This document shows, piece by piece, positions 13,681 through 25,718 of a stretch of 64,000 nucleotides of DNA (position 1 is the first letter of the stretch; each line of letters begins with the position of its first letter). Where the stretch lies: assembly GCA_009792885.1 (NCBI GenBank), contig WMCF01000018.1, positions 8,282,746-8,346,745 on the forward strand, in the 5' to 3' direction. The position numbers and the translations under genes are program-made. The notes beneath the pieces are model-generated. The model had not been told where the DNA came from and did no database searches. It saw only the letters and a program-made list of their open reading frames with translations. Source of the DNA: Eremophila alpestris peregrina. Taxonomy: Eukaryota; Chordata; Aves; Passeriformes; Alaudidae.

Positions 13681-13842
13681 AACAGAATCACAGAACCACA
13701 GAATGGTTTGGGGTTGGAAGGGACCTGAAAGATCATCCAGTTCCAACCCCCTGCCATGGACAGGGACACCTTCCCCTGGACCATGTTGTTCTGAGTCCCA
13801 TCCAGCCTGGCCTTGAACACTTCCAGGGATGGGGCAGCCCCT
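13681..13842 (-). mobile_element. CR1 LINE, truncated 3' end, minus strand
   Basis: The stretch reads as the complement of a CR1 3' end: CACAGAATGGTTTGGGGTTG, GGAAGGGACCTGAAAGATCA, a CCCTGCCATGGACAGGGACACC block, and CCAGCCTGGCCTTGAACACTT. CR1 is the dominant avian non-LTR retrotransposon and normally lacks its 5' part through incomplete reverse transcription, as here. Only 3' untranslated sequence is present and no reverse-transcriptase coding region remains. The open frames across it are shadows. Confidence 0.95.
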
Positions 13843-16194
13843 ACTTTAGCTTCATAAACCTTTATCTCACACATTTGGTAGAGGGGTGGAAAGGGGGTGG
13901 AAAGAGTTAAGCCACAGGCCAAGCTCCCTTGCTAACTTTAGAAAAAGCAAGTTATGCAAAAGTTGAGGAGAAGTGAAAATCACTGAGGAAGTGGATCTTT
14001 TGAGAGGAAAATATGACATAATCAGCAAAATCCCACTAAACCTCTCTCTCCTGGCATCACATATGGGTGAAAGCAATCCTGTGTCTGGCAGTGTGGCACA
14101 GGGCTCACAGGGAGAGGCAGGTGCTGCTCACCCACAGGCAGGTGTGATCTCTGCTCAGCCTGTGTGAAATACATATCAGAAGGAGGATTTCACATGGGGA
14201 GAGGAGGGCTTGGCATATCAGTTGGAGCATATTTCCCAACATCACATTAACTTGGCATTTGCTGGAGCAACCCCATTTAATTCTCATTTCAGTGTGGTGA
14301 TAACTTGTACTCCAGAGCAGTCATTTGCAGAGCCTGGTGTTGTTAGCAGAGCAGTGCTGCCAGTGCTGAAGCACATTTAACACTCTCAAAAGGCTGTTAC
14401 TTGCAGGAATTTTGCTCCTTCTCTGGTAAAGCTACAACTATTTGCTCATGAGTCATACTCAGAGCAAGGATTCCATGAGAGGATTTTAGAGAACATTTTT
14501 TTCAGTTCGGGGAAGACCTGAAGCCTGAACAGGGCGTGTTTTCTTAACTCACACATTTAAAACACACCAGCAGCAACCAGCTGAAAAGGCAGACAGTTAA
14601 ACTATCACCTCACAGATAAGCTGGTGGCCAGAAAGCTCCTGGCTATTAATCACAGAATCAAACCTTTCACCCTTTCATCTTCCAAGGAGAGCAACGTGCC
14701 AGACGTGAGGCTTTGCCCTGGCCCTGCTGCTGTGACACATGCAGAGTGTGACAGTGTGCTGGGCAGCAGCAGCACCACTGCAGAGGGCAGTGACACGCTG
14801 CTCCATCAGTGTTGTCCCTGTGCAATGTGGCAGGATACTCTTAGAGGACATGATCAATAATCAGCACTGCCAGCTGCTGGCAATGATGAATCTCTTCTCC
14901 ACGTGTGCAGCCTATTTGGATTCTGCCTGGGACTCAGCATCTTGCTGCAGGACTGTCTGCTTTCCATCATGGGCCCTCTGCCCTGTCTTCCAGCACACCA
15001 ATAAATCAGGAAGCTTCCCACTGTTTTCCCAGGTTGTGACTGTGACACACCAGGCTTAATGCTTTAGAGCAGGACTTGAGGGATGTTTGGCACCTTGTGG
15101 GAGCAGCTTCTCCATTCAAAATGCCACTGCACCCTACCTCAGTTGGTATAGGGTCAGCTTTCCTCAACAAAGTCCTCATGTGCTTTTATCTCTTTCCAAG
15201 GTTTTTCCTTCTACTTGGCTGCCTAGAGTAGACAGAGAATGACATTCTTCACTTCATCCAGCTTATACAGAGACTGAACTTGGATTCACTAGTCTAATAG
15301 GTTTCACTGACAACTTTTTGTCCCCTACAGCTTTTATTCTTTTTTTCCCACCAGGAATATCTAATAAAAAGCATTTATTTAATAAAACAGAGTCTGATTT
15401 GTTTCCTCTGATTTTACCATATTTTTGTATAACTTTGCTCAAGCAGGATGAGTAACAAAGCACCACTACTGCTGGTGCTGGTGGAGCTTCACTTCAGTGA
15501 GATTTCAGAAAATCCTCTATGTAGATACAGCCTGTGGGAGAAACTCCTCATTAAACAGGAGGCTGAAAGCCTTGCCAATGTCATCTGTGATGTGAGTGCT
15601 TCTGCCAGCGTCCTCACAGAGCCCTGCTAATGGCTTTCAGTGCTGCCCTCCAGCACTGCTGTTCCTCCAGCGCAGGGCCCTCTGCTCCTTCTGCTGTGCT
15701 CTATGGCTTTAAGCTGCTCCTCTGCTTTTCTCTTTAAAACACCAGCATTTTGACTTCAAAACCACGGGAATTCTCTGCAGTTTGGACCAGCAGACAGGGA
15801 GAAGGATGCTGTGTGTGGATGCCCATGTGCCTCCAGCCTGGCCTTGCCTCGTGGCACGCTCCAGCAGTTAGAGCTGAGAAAGAACCCTTACTCCCAAATT
15901 AGGACCAAAAGTGCTTTGTTTCCATGCTGCTCTGGCATAAATGACTATGTAGGTCAGTGTGGAAGGATGAATCATGTGTCCTGTGCATTCTGAACCCATG
16001 CTCTCTGTCTCGAGGCACACACAGGTTGCTGGTGAGAGCTGCCAGGGTGGGGGCCAGGCAGGGCTGGTTTCCAGCTGTGGGCACAGAACTTGCTGGAACC
16101 ACAGGGCAGCTTGGATCCAACACTGATTTATGCATTCACCCTGGCCAAGGGAGGAGAAGGAGTATTGCTTGGTGGTGCTGGTGAATGTGAGATA
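13843..16194. other. Unique noncoding sequence
   Basis: No gene, RNA or repeat was recognised. Frames near 14624-15059 and 15811-16184 overlap on both strands and have no domain. Confidence 0.55.
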
Positions 16195-16290
16195 CTCGAG
16201 GTTTCAGTCCCAATTTTCTCATAATTTCTTTTTTTTTTCTGGCCTAGAGCAAGTCACTTGAAATCCTGTTTTTCTGTCTGTACTTAAACC
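16195..16290 (+). mobile_element. Weak MIR-like SINE remnant, plus strand
   Basis: A GGTTTCAGTCCC-like string is followed after a T run by CTGGCCTAGAGCAAGTCACTT, close to the MIR core phrase 'gggcaagtcactt', and then by a pyrimidine-rich stretch where MIR has its 3' conserved part. The similarity is confined to one strong core word. A chance match, or an isolated splice-acceptor-like sequence, remains possible. Confidence 0.3.
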
Positions 16291-19200
16291 ACACCTGTTT
16301 GGTTTTGATCAGAAAAGACCCAAGCACTGTTCCTGGTCTGGACAGAACCACAGCCTGCTCCCAGGGATGCTGGTGTATATTAGCAGTGAACTGGGACTCT
16401 TACCCAAATGTCTTACCCATTATGGTTGTCTTTGTGCTCTAGGAATCAGATGGATGTGAACAAACCCCCTACTCAGAGGGCATTTCTGTAAGAATAAATG
16501 CATGGCTGATATTAGGTACTCGATAGTGCAGTGAGGCATTGTTGGGGACCTCATTCCTTTTAGCTACGGGAGGGAGAGTTTAGCTATTTTATTTACTGCT
16601 ATTTTTTCCCTGAGTGTAGTGGGAGCTTTACCACTAAAACACTGCCTCAGTTAGGAAAGCAAGGAAGCAAAAAAACCTAACAAAACCCTCAGTTCTGCCA
16701 TTATCCTCCAAACAGCTTTAAAACATCAAAGTGATGATAAAATATCAGCTAAAATTTGCTGACTTCAACAGGGACCTTAGAACTGAGCCACCCACCTCGG
16801 GCTCCCCTTTGAGCTGTCCAGATTTGGGTTCTACTTTGGAGGAAGCTGAACTGTGCCCTGTAGGGGGTGTTGGGTAAGAGCCTCTGGGCTGTGCACTGTC
16901 CACTGTGTGTCTGTGGGACAGGGGAGTCCCTGTGTCTCACCCAGGCTGGGACAGAGGGGCAGGCTTTGCACATTGTCCCCTATAAGCCCCATGCCAGAAG
17001 GCAGCTGGAAAGTGGGACCTGCTTCTGAACACCATCAGCATTTTTCTTAAGAGCTTTTTTTTCCCTCTTAATTGCCCTGTAACCCGTTTTGATTAGTCAG
17101 TGATGATTGCTGTGGCTGATGACAGCAAGTGCTCATTAGCACACGGGCCACGGAGCAGCTCCCCAGAGCACAGAGATTTACCAAAAGGGAATACGTGAGA
17201 TGTGAGATTCCAAAACAGGAAACTGAAATTTTAGGATATAATACAGCAGAATATTCTCCATGGCCATCATCTGCCACAGTCTAGAGGATGGCACAAAGGG
17301 AATTGAGTCTGCCTAATACAAACTCATGTAATTATAACAGTATCAACCTGACTTCAGCCACTTGCTTTAGAAACAATTGCCCCCCCCAGTATTGGCCTTT
17401 GACTGTAGAGAAGAAATACTCAGGGGACAAGCTTAAATTTAGATGGCAAATTAGAGGTGTAAATTAAAAAAGAAAAGCAAGTCCCTTTGAAAGCAGGTGT
17501 CATATGGTGAACATCAGGGAACTCTCCTCCCTGGGATGCAGGGTGGTGCCACCAGCTCAGTGAGCACCATGTCACAGCAGCATCTTCTGTGTGGATGAGG
17601 TGAGGACATTCATTTACTTATGGAGAAGGCAGAAACCTGGGAACCCAAGGGCCAGAGCAACCTTTGGGCAGTGGGTTTTCTTTGTGCCAAAGCAGGAAGA
17701 TCTCAGTGGTCTAAAGACCCTGATGGGGGAAGGAGACTGTGAGAGGCAGGCAGTGCTGAATCCCACTGAGGTCCCTGGGGCACAGGGACATGCTTCTGCC
17801 TGTAACATTTATTTCCAGAGTGGAGCTGCCTGAATCCATCCCAACATGAGGCACAGAAAGTGCTCTGAGCTTGTTCTCAAAATACAAATGGCAAAGTCAT
17901 TCCTGTGGAGATCTCCTTCATCCTCTCCTGGACCAGGTGAGAGATGGCCTTGTACTCTGGGATGCATGCATTTAAAGAGTCCAAAATCAAGAGATTTTAC
18001 AAAAGAATAGACAATCAACCTATCCCTGACCTCTACTGTGTGTGCTTGCAGCCTGAGCTTTGCAAACACTTTTTCCAGTTGAAGTAGCAGGAGGATCACT
18101 TTTAGCACCAGAGGCAATTAGTCTGGTCTGGAATTTCAAGATGGTGTTGACTTTTACCACAAATACACAGAAGAGATAGCTTTCAGCATTTCACAATAGC
18201 AGGGTCTCAGGAAAATATGTCTTCAGACAGACTAATGGGGACCCAAGTTCTAAGTGGAGAAGATTTTCCATTGTATAAGAGGGGAGAAAAACAAGGAAAA
18301 TCAAGGTATTGTCTTCTGCTGTTATCTGCTGGAGGCCCAGCTGAATATCTGCAGGTGGCAGATAGCTTTGCCAGCCTTCACAACCCAGTGCCTTTTCTTC
18401 CTGCTTGTTTTGTCTCTAGGGAAACATGCAGCATTTAGCAATTAGATGTTGATCCAAGTATTCAGCAAGGTCAAGGAAAGCTTTTATGTTTCTACAGTTT
18501 TTTTTTTTTTTCCCTAACATAACTAATTTTAGAGAATGTGCTCATGGGCCTCATATTGTGGCAACAGTGGAGGAAAAGCTCTGTGACTGCAAAGTGCACA
18601 ATTTAAAATGCAGAAAAGGCACTTACTGGGAACCAGGAGGAACAGGGGGTCCCAGGGAGCTCAGGCAGCAGAGCTACACCTGGGAGAGAAGCTGCTTTTG
18701 CCTTATGAATTCTTACCAACTTCACTGGGGTTTTGCAGATAACTTCACAGCTTGGGCCCCTCCTCCCAGAGACCCAGGACTGGCAGTGGTAATAACTTGC
18801 AAACTGAGTGTTTGATTATGCCTTTTTTTCTGTCTTACATTATGCAGTTCAACCAATTGTTTTTTATTCTTCACTGTTGCCTTCTTTTGCATCATCTGAT
18901 GTCCTGCATATCACTCCATCATTCTTGTTCCTTTGCAAAACTTTTCAGCATAAATGACACAATACTAATAAAAATCCCTCCATGCCTCTGGTGTCAGGAA
19001 GGATGCAATAATTAAATATACGTCCAGCATTCTGTAATACAAATTGATTTGAACTTAGCTGAAAACCAATAAGTAATAAGGATTTGTTGGCTTTCCTACC
19101 ACTTTGTATGACAGCAGATGATAGTATCAAATCTCACGTCCTGAAACACTCTTAAAAATAGCATTCAGGGCAAAAGTAACTGGTAGTGGTTAAAGGCACA

Positions 19201-19784
19201 TCCAGGATCCTGCAGAGCTGGGAACTGGACTTGGAGCCCCTGACAGTGCAGAGCAGTTCCCTGGATGTCTGTCAGAGCCATCTCAGTGTAAGATGATGCA
19301 AACTGGTCAGCAGCTATCAGAATCCCATGGTGAGGGCAGGAGAGCAGGATGAGCTCATGTCTCTCCAGCAGGCAAGCCCGTGGTCCAGGATGCCAAAGGA
19401 GCCACAGGGCACGCCAGGACCCAGATGTTGTCTTTGGCAGGGATCTCCAAAGTCAAGATGCAAAGCCTGGAATCAAATTCTGCTGGGAAGGGCAGAGGAA
19501 AGAGAGAGCAAGTCTTTTGTGGAGCTCATGTTGTCAGTAGTCTTTCCTCAGACTCAGGAATTCTTCCTTGTGTACTCTGTGGGGAGTTTTGCAATCAGAT
19601 TCTGCTGAGAGAAGCTCACTTTGGTAGGTCAAGGGTAGACTCTTCCACAGGCCCTGTGCTGATGTTGAGTAGCACCAAGTCTAATAGTGGTTAAGTCCAC
19701 ATCTGGAGCTCTTTTTATTTCATGCAGGGGCAAAAGACTTCTCTTTATCACTCAGTGAGATCCTGGCTGCAGTATCAGTTGGTT

Positions 19785-19802
19785 CAGCAGCAGCAGCAGC
19801 AG
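19785..19802. repeat. (CAG)6 trinucleotide microsatellite
   Basis: Six perfect CAG units. One plus-strand frame turns them into a short glutamine run, but its flanks look random, so I treat this as a noncoding microsatellite. Confidence 0.9.
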
Positions 19803-20950
19803 GGCTTGAAGCAGAGGAAGAAGCAGAGATTGAAAGCTGGACCCAGCAGGAGCTCAGAGTGCAAAGCCATGATGTTGCAGAAGATGGTAGAAAAGCTGGC
19901 AAAGCCCTCTTGTTTAGCACTTCAGGCCATGTGGCAAGATGAGCTGGTTCTTGTATTTTCCATCCAGCCCTGGCAGCACCACTGCAGAGATTTAGTGGGA
20001 ACCCCACCAGAACTCAGTGAGAGCCACTGCCTGGTACAGGCAACATGGAGTTAATGTCCCTGGAAAGGCAACAGCTCCCCAAAATCCCTGGAGTCTTTGT
20101 GGAAAGGCTGTTGAGCTCCACAGCCAAGACCTTGCCTAGGGAACTGATTCAGAACAGAGGTCTCTCTGCTCTGCCTTGTGTGAAGCAGGGTTTTCTCTGT
20201 ATCCAACCTTTGAGCCAAAAAAAGCTTTCCCCAGCTCCTTGGTGATGTGATGACTCCATCAGGGGATGAAATGTGATCCTGCACCTTCCATCCTGCCTCC
20301 TCTCCTTCCCTGTGCCAGCCCCATGCCCTGGGTCCCATGGAGAGGCTCTTGGAGCCTGTCAGCAGCTGGAGCTCTGCCACAGTGATGGGAATATGTGAAA
20401 TTCAACATGAAACTCCAAAAGTCTGGCAAAAAAACCCTGCCATTTTTCCTTTTCCCATGCCATTCTTACCTTACTTAGCCTCTGCTACATCTGCTAATGC
20501 ACAGGGTCTTATGTAAAGGCTTCATGGAATTACAGGAAAGGCTGTCCATGGTCCACAAATGTGCTGAATTGGGCTGTGTTTGACCCGTACAGCTCCTGGG
20601 CAGCAAGTCAATGGGAGCTGTGTTTGTGAAAGCTGATCCTTCTCCACCCGTTCCTCATGGAAAGCAAGGGCAGCAGCAGAAGTTATACAGGATAAAGGTC
20701 TTGGCTGAAGCTTTGTCAGTCTTGGCTTTACAGCCACTTTGTGTTTCCTGTCCACTCCTCTTTCTGCAGCCCAAGGTTCACAAAAGCCTGATGAGGCTGG
20801 CAGGAGGCTCTCTGTTATCTTGGAAATGAAGAACCATTATCTTGCCTCTGACCCTGAATTATCTTATTCCCTGCAAGACTGAGCTACTGGCAAAACCCTT
20901 GTCTCCTCCCAATCCACCTATTGCATTCCATCCTCATGAGAACCTGAGAT

Positions 20951-21002
20951 CTGAGTTACATTCTGTGGTTTTCATCCCCTGAGTTACATTCTGTGGTTTT
21001 CA
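20951..21002. repeat. 28-bp tandem duplication
   Basis: CTGAGTTACATTCTGTGG followed by TTTTCA occurs twice, starting at 20951 and 20979. The two copies are identical over at least 24 bases. The perfect identity indicates a recent slippage event. Confidence 0.92.
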
Positions 21003-22932
21003 ACCTCCTGCCCTATTTTTATTCCATCCCATGAGTGGTGGTGGACTGAAGTTTATCTTTTTATCAATAAATTGGTACATGAAAATCCGTCTTCAGGACT
21101 CAAAATTGCCAGTTCTTTCCTAACTTTTACAAAAATAGCCAATTTTCTTATGGAATCTTAAGAGATGTCTGGTTCAGATGATTTGCATGGTTCATACTAG
21201 ACTGAGGTATATTAAAAATATCCTTACCATTTTTCTAGCATACAAAGGCTTAATTTAGTAGAGTAATTAAAACCAAAAAAGCTCCTGTGTTAAAGTACAT
21301 TTGAAGCATATTCTTTCTAAGTCAAACACAATATGGACTGGTATTGATGAGAATATTCTGCTCTGGAGAAGATCAGAAGAAGGATTTTATGCCAGCAGTA
21401 TTGATCTGCTCAGGAGGACGAGGAGGCTGAGGGGGGCTGGTGCCTCCTCACCTTGAGCTGGCAGCTCCTGTCCTGCCACTGAGTCACTCTGCAGGGCAGT
21501 TCTGCTCCCCAGGATGGGTGTGATGGCCTCATGCTGAGCTGCTCAGGTGATGTCTGACAGGTTATTTTGAGGGAGGTGCTAATTTTCAAGTAGAACTTCC
21601 CCAAAATGCACTGGTTTAAGAAATTTTCTTTTGGGTTATGCCCATGGCTCCTCAAGGACACAGCCTTGAATTGCCTCTTACCTTTCCAAAGTGAAGTGTT
21701 CTTTGTTTTTCTAGATAAGCTTACATTTCAGCTTTTAATGTTTTCAAGCGATATAAAGCAAAATATAAAGCCAATTTGGATTTTTTCACTGTATCAAGTC
21801 CAGCATTTTGTATAACAAACATATTTCCTTGGAATTTTAAGGCAATACCAAATTTAATTTCTTTCTTGTATTTTCTAAAGTGGAAGAAAGTCCAAATCAT
21901 GCAATTTGCCATGAGAAACAGATAAAAACAGATATCAAGAATGTCTATGAATTTAAAAGGAGAAACTCAGTTTAAAATAGTACTTTTTTTCTTATCCTTT
22001 TGTTTCTCTTTACATTAATTATCAGTGAAAACACTCTTGCAGGATGAGGAGCTATTTAAACCAGATAAACTCTTTTATTTCCTTGACATTCTGTTATCTT
22101 TTCAGCTTCCCTTCTTAATTTCGGGCAAAAAGGAAAACAACTTAGTGATCTTCACACAGTCATTTTCAGTTTTGTCTTTTGGGATCCAGCACTTTGCGGG
22201 ACAGCTGTAAGTCCATTTCCAAGCCTGGAACTTCTTACAAGGGCACAGACTTTGGTGAGGATTCATCTCATTTAGGAAGTATTTGAGTGGAGCTTGAATG
22301 TAAATAGGGAATATTGTTGATTTCCAGTAGCAGGCAGAGATGATGAGTTTCAGCCACATTTGAGGGGTCATGGCTGGGCTTTTGATTTAGGAAATAGTAG
22401 GAAAGGAGTGAGTTTGGACATGTATTTTGCCCTCTTTCATGGGAGTAGATTTTTGTACTGTCTAAACCACGGCAGAGTGTTGGGAAGGATGAAAGTTTAA
22501 AAGGAAAACTTCATAGATATGAATCTTAGCAGAAAGCTCTTTGAATGTAGAGGCAATGGGAGAAGTGGAGGTGAAAGTAAGTTTTGATATAGAAGAATAG
22601 AAGATTTCTAAAAGTAAGGATTGCTGAGCCAGTTGTTACTAGTTTACTGAGGAAACAAAGGTTTGAATGAGCTAAAAAGGTTTTATGACTAAGACCAAAG
22701 GATATGCTGACCACAAGCAAAAAGATGTTTTTACCAAGTAGAAGAGTTTTCCACTACAAGAAAACAGAAAAACAACTTTAAGCTTAAAATGTAACATACT
22801 AACACATAGGATTGGATAGTTACTAACATATTATGATAATTTTAGTAGTTTTGATAGGCTATAGGCAAATGCAGAAGTATTGTGCATGACACTGATTGGT
22901 TGTTATGTATTAAGATGCTCAGTAAAGAAAAA

Positions 22933-22939
22933 TATATAA
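22933..22939 (+). promoter_or_regulatory. TATA box of the ERVK-like LTR
   Basis: TATATAA is positioned about 455 bases into the LTR and about 95 bases before its AATAAA, as expected for the U3 promoter. Whether it is still active cannot be judged from sequence. Confidence 0.6.
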
Positions 22940-23033
22940 TGCACTGTAACCAGAGCTAAAGGGGCTTCAGACTTCAGGCTTGCCTGTAGCTTCAGGCTTG
23001 GTACACCCCCAACCCACACTGCTGTAACTGTGC

Positions 23034-23039
23034 AATAAA
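23034..23039 (+). terminator. Polyadenylation signal of the ERVK-like LTR
   Basis: AATAAA lies 53 bases before the LTR end, within a GTGCAATAAACAGC context, marking the R/U5 region. Confidence 0.65.
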
Positions 23040-23098
23040 CAGCATTTTGAGAAGCCCTCTGGAGTCCCACATCTCTCATTTAGGCTCTTACAGCAGAG

Positions 23099-24144
23099 GC
23101 TGGCTGGTTTTATCAGGCTTTAGCTTTCCCCTCCTGTAATAGCTGAGTGTGGCCAAAGCAAAAATCCCAAGCATCTGAGCAGTTCCTTGGCTGAGCCCCC
23201 TGGCCCTGGCGCTCGCCTGGAGCCTGTTGCCGCTCCCGAGGATGATGGAACGGCTCCCACTGGGAGCTGGATCAAGTTTTGAGCTGCTCCTCGCTGCTTG
23301 TTTATTTGTCCTATTCTCTGGGCTTGGCAGGTGGCATTTTTGCTCAGTGATTCATTCCCTGGCGCAGGCATTTATCTGGGCTGACATTTTAATCATGCAA
23401 ATAAGGATCTCCTTAATGAAGGAAAAAAAAATTAATTTCACAACTGTTGCTACAAACACAGCGTCAGTCCTGCTAATGTCATTACATTTATAATACAATC
23501 AGTGCCTTTTCCATAATTGCTATAAACTGGCGAGCTTAGCAGCGGAGTAGAGGTTACACAAAGAGCTGTGTGACTCCCCTTGTTCACTCTCTTTTTCATC
23601 CAGAGTGTTTGGCACTCTTCATGTGTCCTTTTGAAATCTTTTGGTCATCACTGCTTCCTTGCTTGTACCGCAGATGGCTCTGCCTTTGTTGGGGGAACAG
23701 ACGGAATAAGTGGCAAGGAGACAACTCCTCTGTGACCTTTTGTGGCTTCTTGTCTTTCACATCACAGTCTGCAGGGTAAACACAGTGACTCATTCTCTTT
23801 CAGCGAGTAGCTGCCTTCCCAAGGTTTTGTTGTTTGCAGGATCTTTCCGTTATGAAATCTGCACCCAGAGAGCAGCGGGATGGGAGCTGTGAGCAGCCAG
23901 CTTCTGCCTCCAGACCACTGCAGACTTGGTAGGCAATAAGGAGTGAAAATCCCTGGGCAGGATCATACCTTTGCCATCCTTCCCTCCTCCTAAACCTTCC
24001 ACAATGAGCTGCATTTTTTCTGGTTCTCCTCCAATGCAGTGTATTGATGCAGTCTTGCACGTGGCCAGAATGGAATAAGCCACGTGGAGGCTCATCAAGT
24101 TTCTGAGAGTGCCTGCACCTCACAGAAATGGCTTAAAAATAATT
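23099..24144. other. Unique noncoding sequence containing an enhancer-like block
   Basis: No supported gene. The first 100 bases after the LTR are GC-richer with a few CpGs. Then comes the AT-rich block annotated at 23380-23530. The frames at 23800-24123 oppose one another and have no domain. Confidence 0.5.
23380..23530. promoter_or_regulatory. Candidate conserved noncoding element with POU octamer
   Basis: An AT-rich block with a perfect octamer ATGCAAAT at 23395-23402, several TAAT/ATTA homeodomain cores and little repeat character. Such clustering is common in deeply conserved vertebrate enhancers. Conservation itself cannot be seen from one sequence, so this is a guess based on composition and motif grouping. 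Confidence 0.28.
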
Positions 24145-24460
24145 TGTGAGACGGCTCCTTGAGTGTGTTTTGTAAAGCAAAAGGTTTAATAAACAATAAA
24201 AGAACAAAATAGAACCTGAGCACAGGTACATGCAAGCATTCCACCTTGCTGTGACATCCCAAGAATCTCCCAGAAACTTTGCTCTCTGCCTTAGATACAG
24301 AATGATTTAGGTGGGGTTTTTGGCAAACTGCCCAATAGAGAATGGCTCCATTTCTGAGGGACAGGTAAACAGACCTATGAGCGTTTCTGTCTTGGCCTTG
24401 AGCCAATGGCTGCAAGCAGAGCAAAGAAGCTTCTAGGGCTTTTCCTTTTAAGTTTTATGG
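24145..24460 (-). mobile_element. Possible LTR fragment, minus strand
   Basis: The plus-strand left edge reads TGTGAGACGGCTCCTTGAG, followed by GGTTTAATAAACAATAAAAG. On the minus strand this is ATTAAA-like polyadenylation sequence, a short U5-like segment and a terminal CTCACA. The rest is unique and I could not find a matching target duplication, so the right edge near 24460 is arbitrary. It may be a truncated class I-like LTR or ordinary sequence that resembles one. Confidence 0.35.
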
Positions 24461-25468
24461 TAAAACTGAAATCCTTTTTCCTTATGTGGAAAATACCTGT
24501 TTGGTTTAAAGCTGCATTACTACAGTGTATCAGTGAGAAACTTAAAAAAACCAATTATACAGCAAAAAAGCAGTCAGAAGAAAAGGCTTCCTAGGGGGGA
24601 AAGGTGCTAAAATGCTCTAAAATTAGCAGAAAACCAGGGGCTTGTGAAACTGAGGAGTCAGGATGCTCAGCACCTTGTGCAGTGTCAGCCTGGGATGAGG
24701 AGGAGCTGTTTCAGACCCAGTGTCTTCTCTTTGACAGGCTGTGAGTGAGGTACCCAAGGCCCAGGTAAAGACCCTAATTCCCAGTGAAGGGGGTTGGGAA
24801 TCACTGGAATCACCCTCGGGTTGTGTTACCTCTACAAAAAGGTATTTTCAGGTTGGCTTTTTGACCTTTTTTTTGTTAGCAAGGGAGGGTTTAAAAGTGT
24901 TGGAAAACACATCTCAGAATAAAGCTCTTGAGCTCGGTGTACTTCCCACAGGCATTTGAGGTCGTTCCTTTAGAGCATTTCATGTGTCAATATTTCAGTT
25001 TTTACCCAAGTGGGATGAGCTTCCCTGATGGCAGAAATGCAGGAAAAGCAAAGCTCTCAGGAGCAGCAGGTTTGCTGGCAGAGCTTTGGGATTTCTCAGG
25101 AATGAAAGAGGAGGAGGAGTAGAACAGTAAATGAATGGAGAAAAAGCACAAAAGTAGGGAAAGGGCTGGAGGATATCAGCTGGGGAGATTCATCTGGGCA
25201 ATTCACAACCCCTTCCAAGGTCACTCTGGCCCATGTTTGTCACCATACCTTCACTGATTAAGAACTTCATGTATTTAATTGACCTATCTAAGATGGAAAA
25301 CTCCTGGTGAAATATTGGACTGTATCAACCAGGTGAGACCTGTATCTGCACCAGCAGCAGTCTCTGTGTGTGGTACAGACTCAGTAGGAGCTCAGGAATC
25401 AAAAAAGTCAGTGCTTGCCCATGATGGGCACACTCCAGGTGCTATTTCTTTGCAAAGCATCTCAAATA
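24461..25468. other. Unique noncoding sequence
   Basis: Nothing recognisable apart from a short A run. No frame carries a domain. Confidence 0.55.
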
Positions 25469-25718
25469 GACTCAAATTGCACCAGGTGAGGTTTAGATTA
25501 GGTATTAGGAAATATTTCTTCACTGAAAAGGTGGTCAGGCATAAGCTCCTCAGGGAAGTGGTGGATGCACCATGCCCTAGAGCATTCAGAAGTTATGTTA
25601 TTGTGGCACTCAGGGTCATGATTTAGTGGTAACACAGCAGTGCTGGGAATAATGGTTGGACTTGGTGATCTTAAAGCTCTTTTCCAACCTTAACAATTCT
25701 CTGATCCTTTGATTCTGT
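25469..25718 (+). mobile_element. CR1 LINE, truncated 3' end, plus strand
   Basis: The consensus order of a CR1 3' end is intact: ACCAGGTGAGGTTTAGATTA, ATTTCTTCACTGAAAAGGTG, GTCAGGCATAAGCTCC, CTCAGGGAAGTGGTGGATGC, GGTTGGACTTGGTGATCTTA, and a decayed tail ending TTGATTCTG. It keeps about 250 bases, including the last few coding-derived positions upstream of the CR1 3' UTR. It is moderately diverged and therefore old. The frame at 25279-25626 that runs into it is a shadow. Confidence 0.95.

Larger units (their letters stand above)
16291..22471. other. Unique noncoding sequence with minor repeats
   Basis: This is about 6.2 kb without a supported gene. It holds a C8 run near 17381, a CAG microsatellite at 19785, a 28-bp duplication at 20951 and an octamer-like ATTTGCAT near 21181. 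Opposing frames between 19327 and 20380 have no recognisable domain. Confidence 0.55.
22472..23098 (+). mobile_element. Solo LTR of an endogenous retrovirus with 6-bp target duplication (ERVK-like), plus strand
   Basis: The LTR spans 22478-23092 (615 bp), starts TGTTGGGAAG and ends GGCTCTTACA, so it has the canonical TG...CA ends. It is flanked by a perfect hexamer, GCAGAG, at 22472-22477 and 23093-23098. A TATATAA box lies at 22933-22939 and AATAAA at 23034-23039, about 95 bases apart, which fits U3-R-U5 order on the plus strand. The region between TATA and poly(A) signal carries a repeated CTTCAGGCTTG-type word. No internal retroviral sequence or second LTR lies nearby, so this is a recombined solo LTR. 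Six-base duplications are typical of class II (ERVK-like) elements. The class is therefore inference, while the LTR itself is well supported. Confidence 0.87.

Noticed and set aside
19722..20054. Frame with a glutamine run encoded by the CAG repeat
   Set aside because: The glutamines come from a (CAG)6 microsatellite and the flanking residues show no domain.
22206..23092. Longer LTR alternative starting TGTAAG at 22206, mirroring the CTTACA end
   Set aside because: Flanks AGC and GCA do not form a direct repeat, whereas starting at 22478 gives a perfect GCAGAG duplication.
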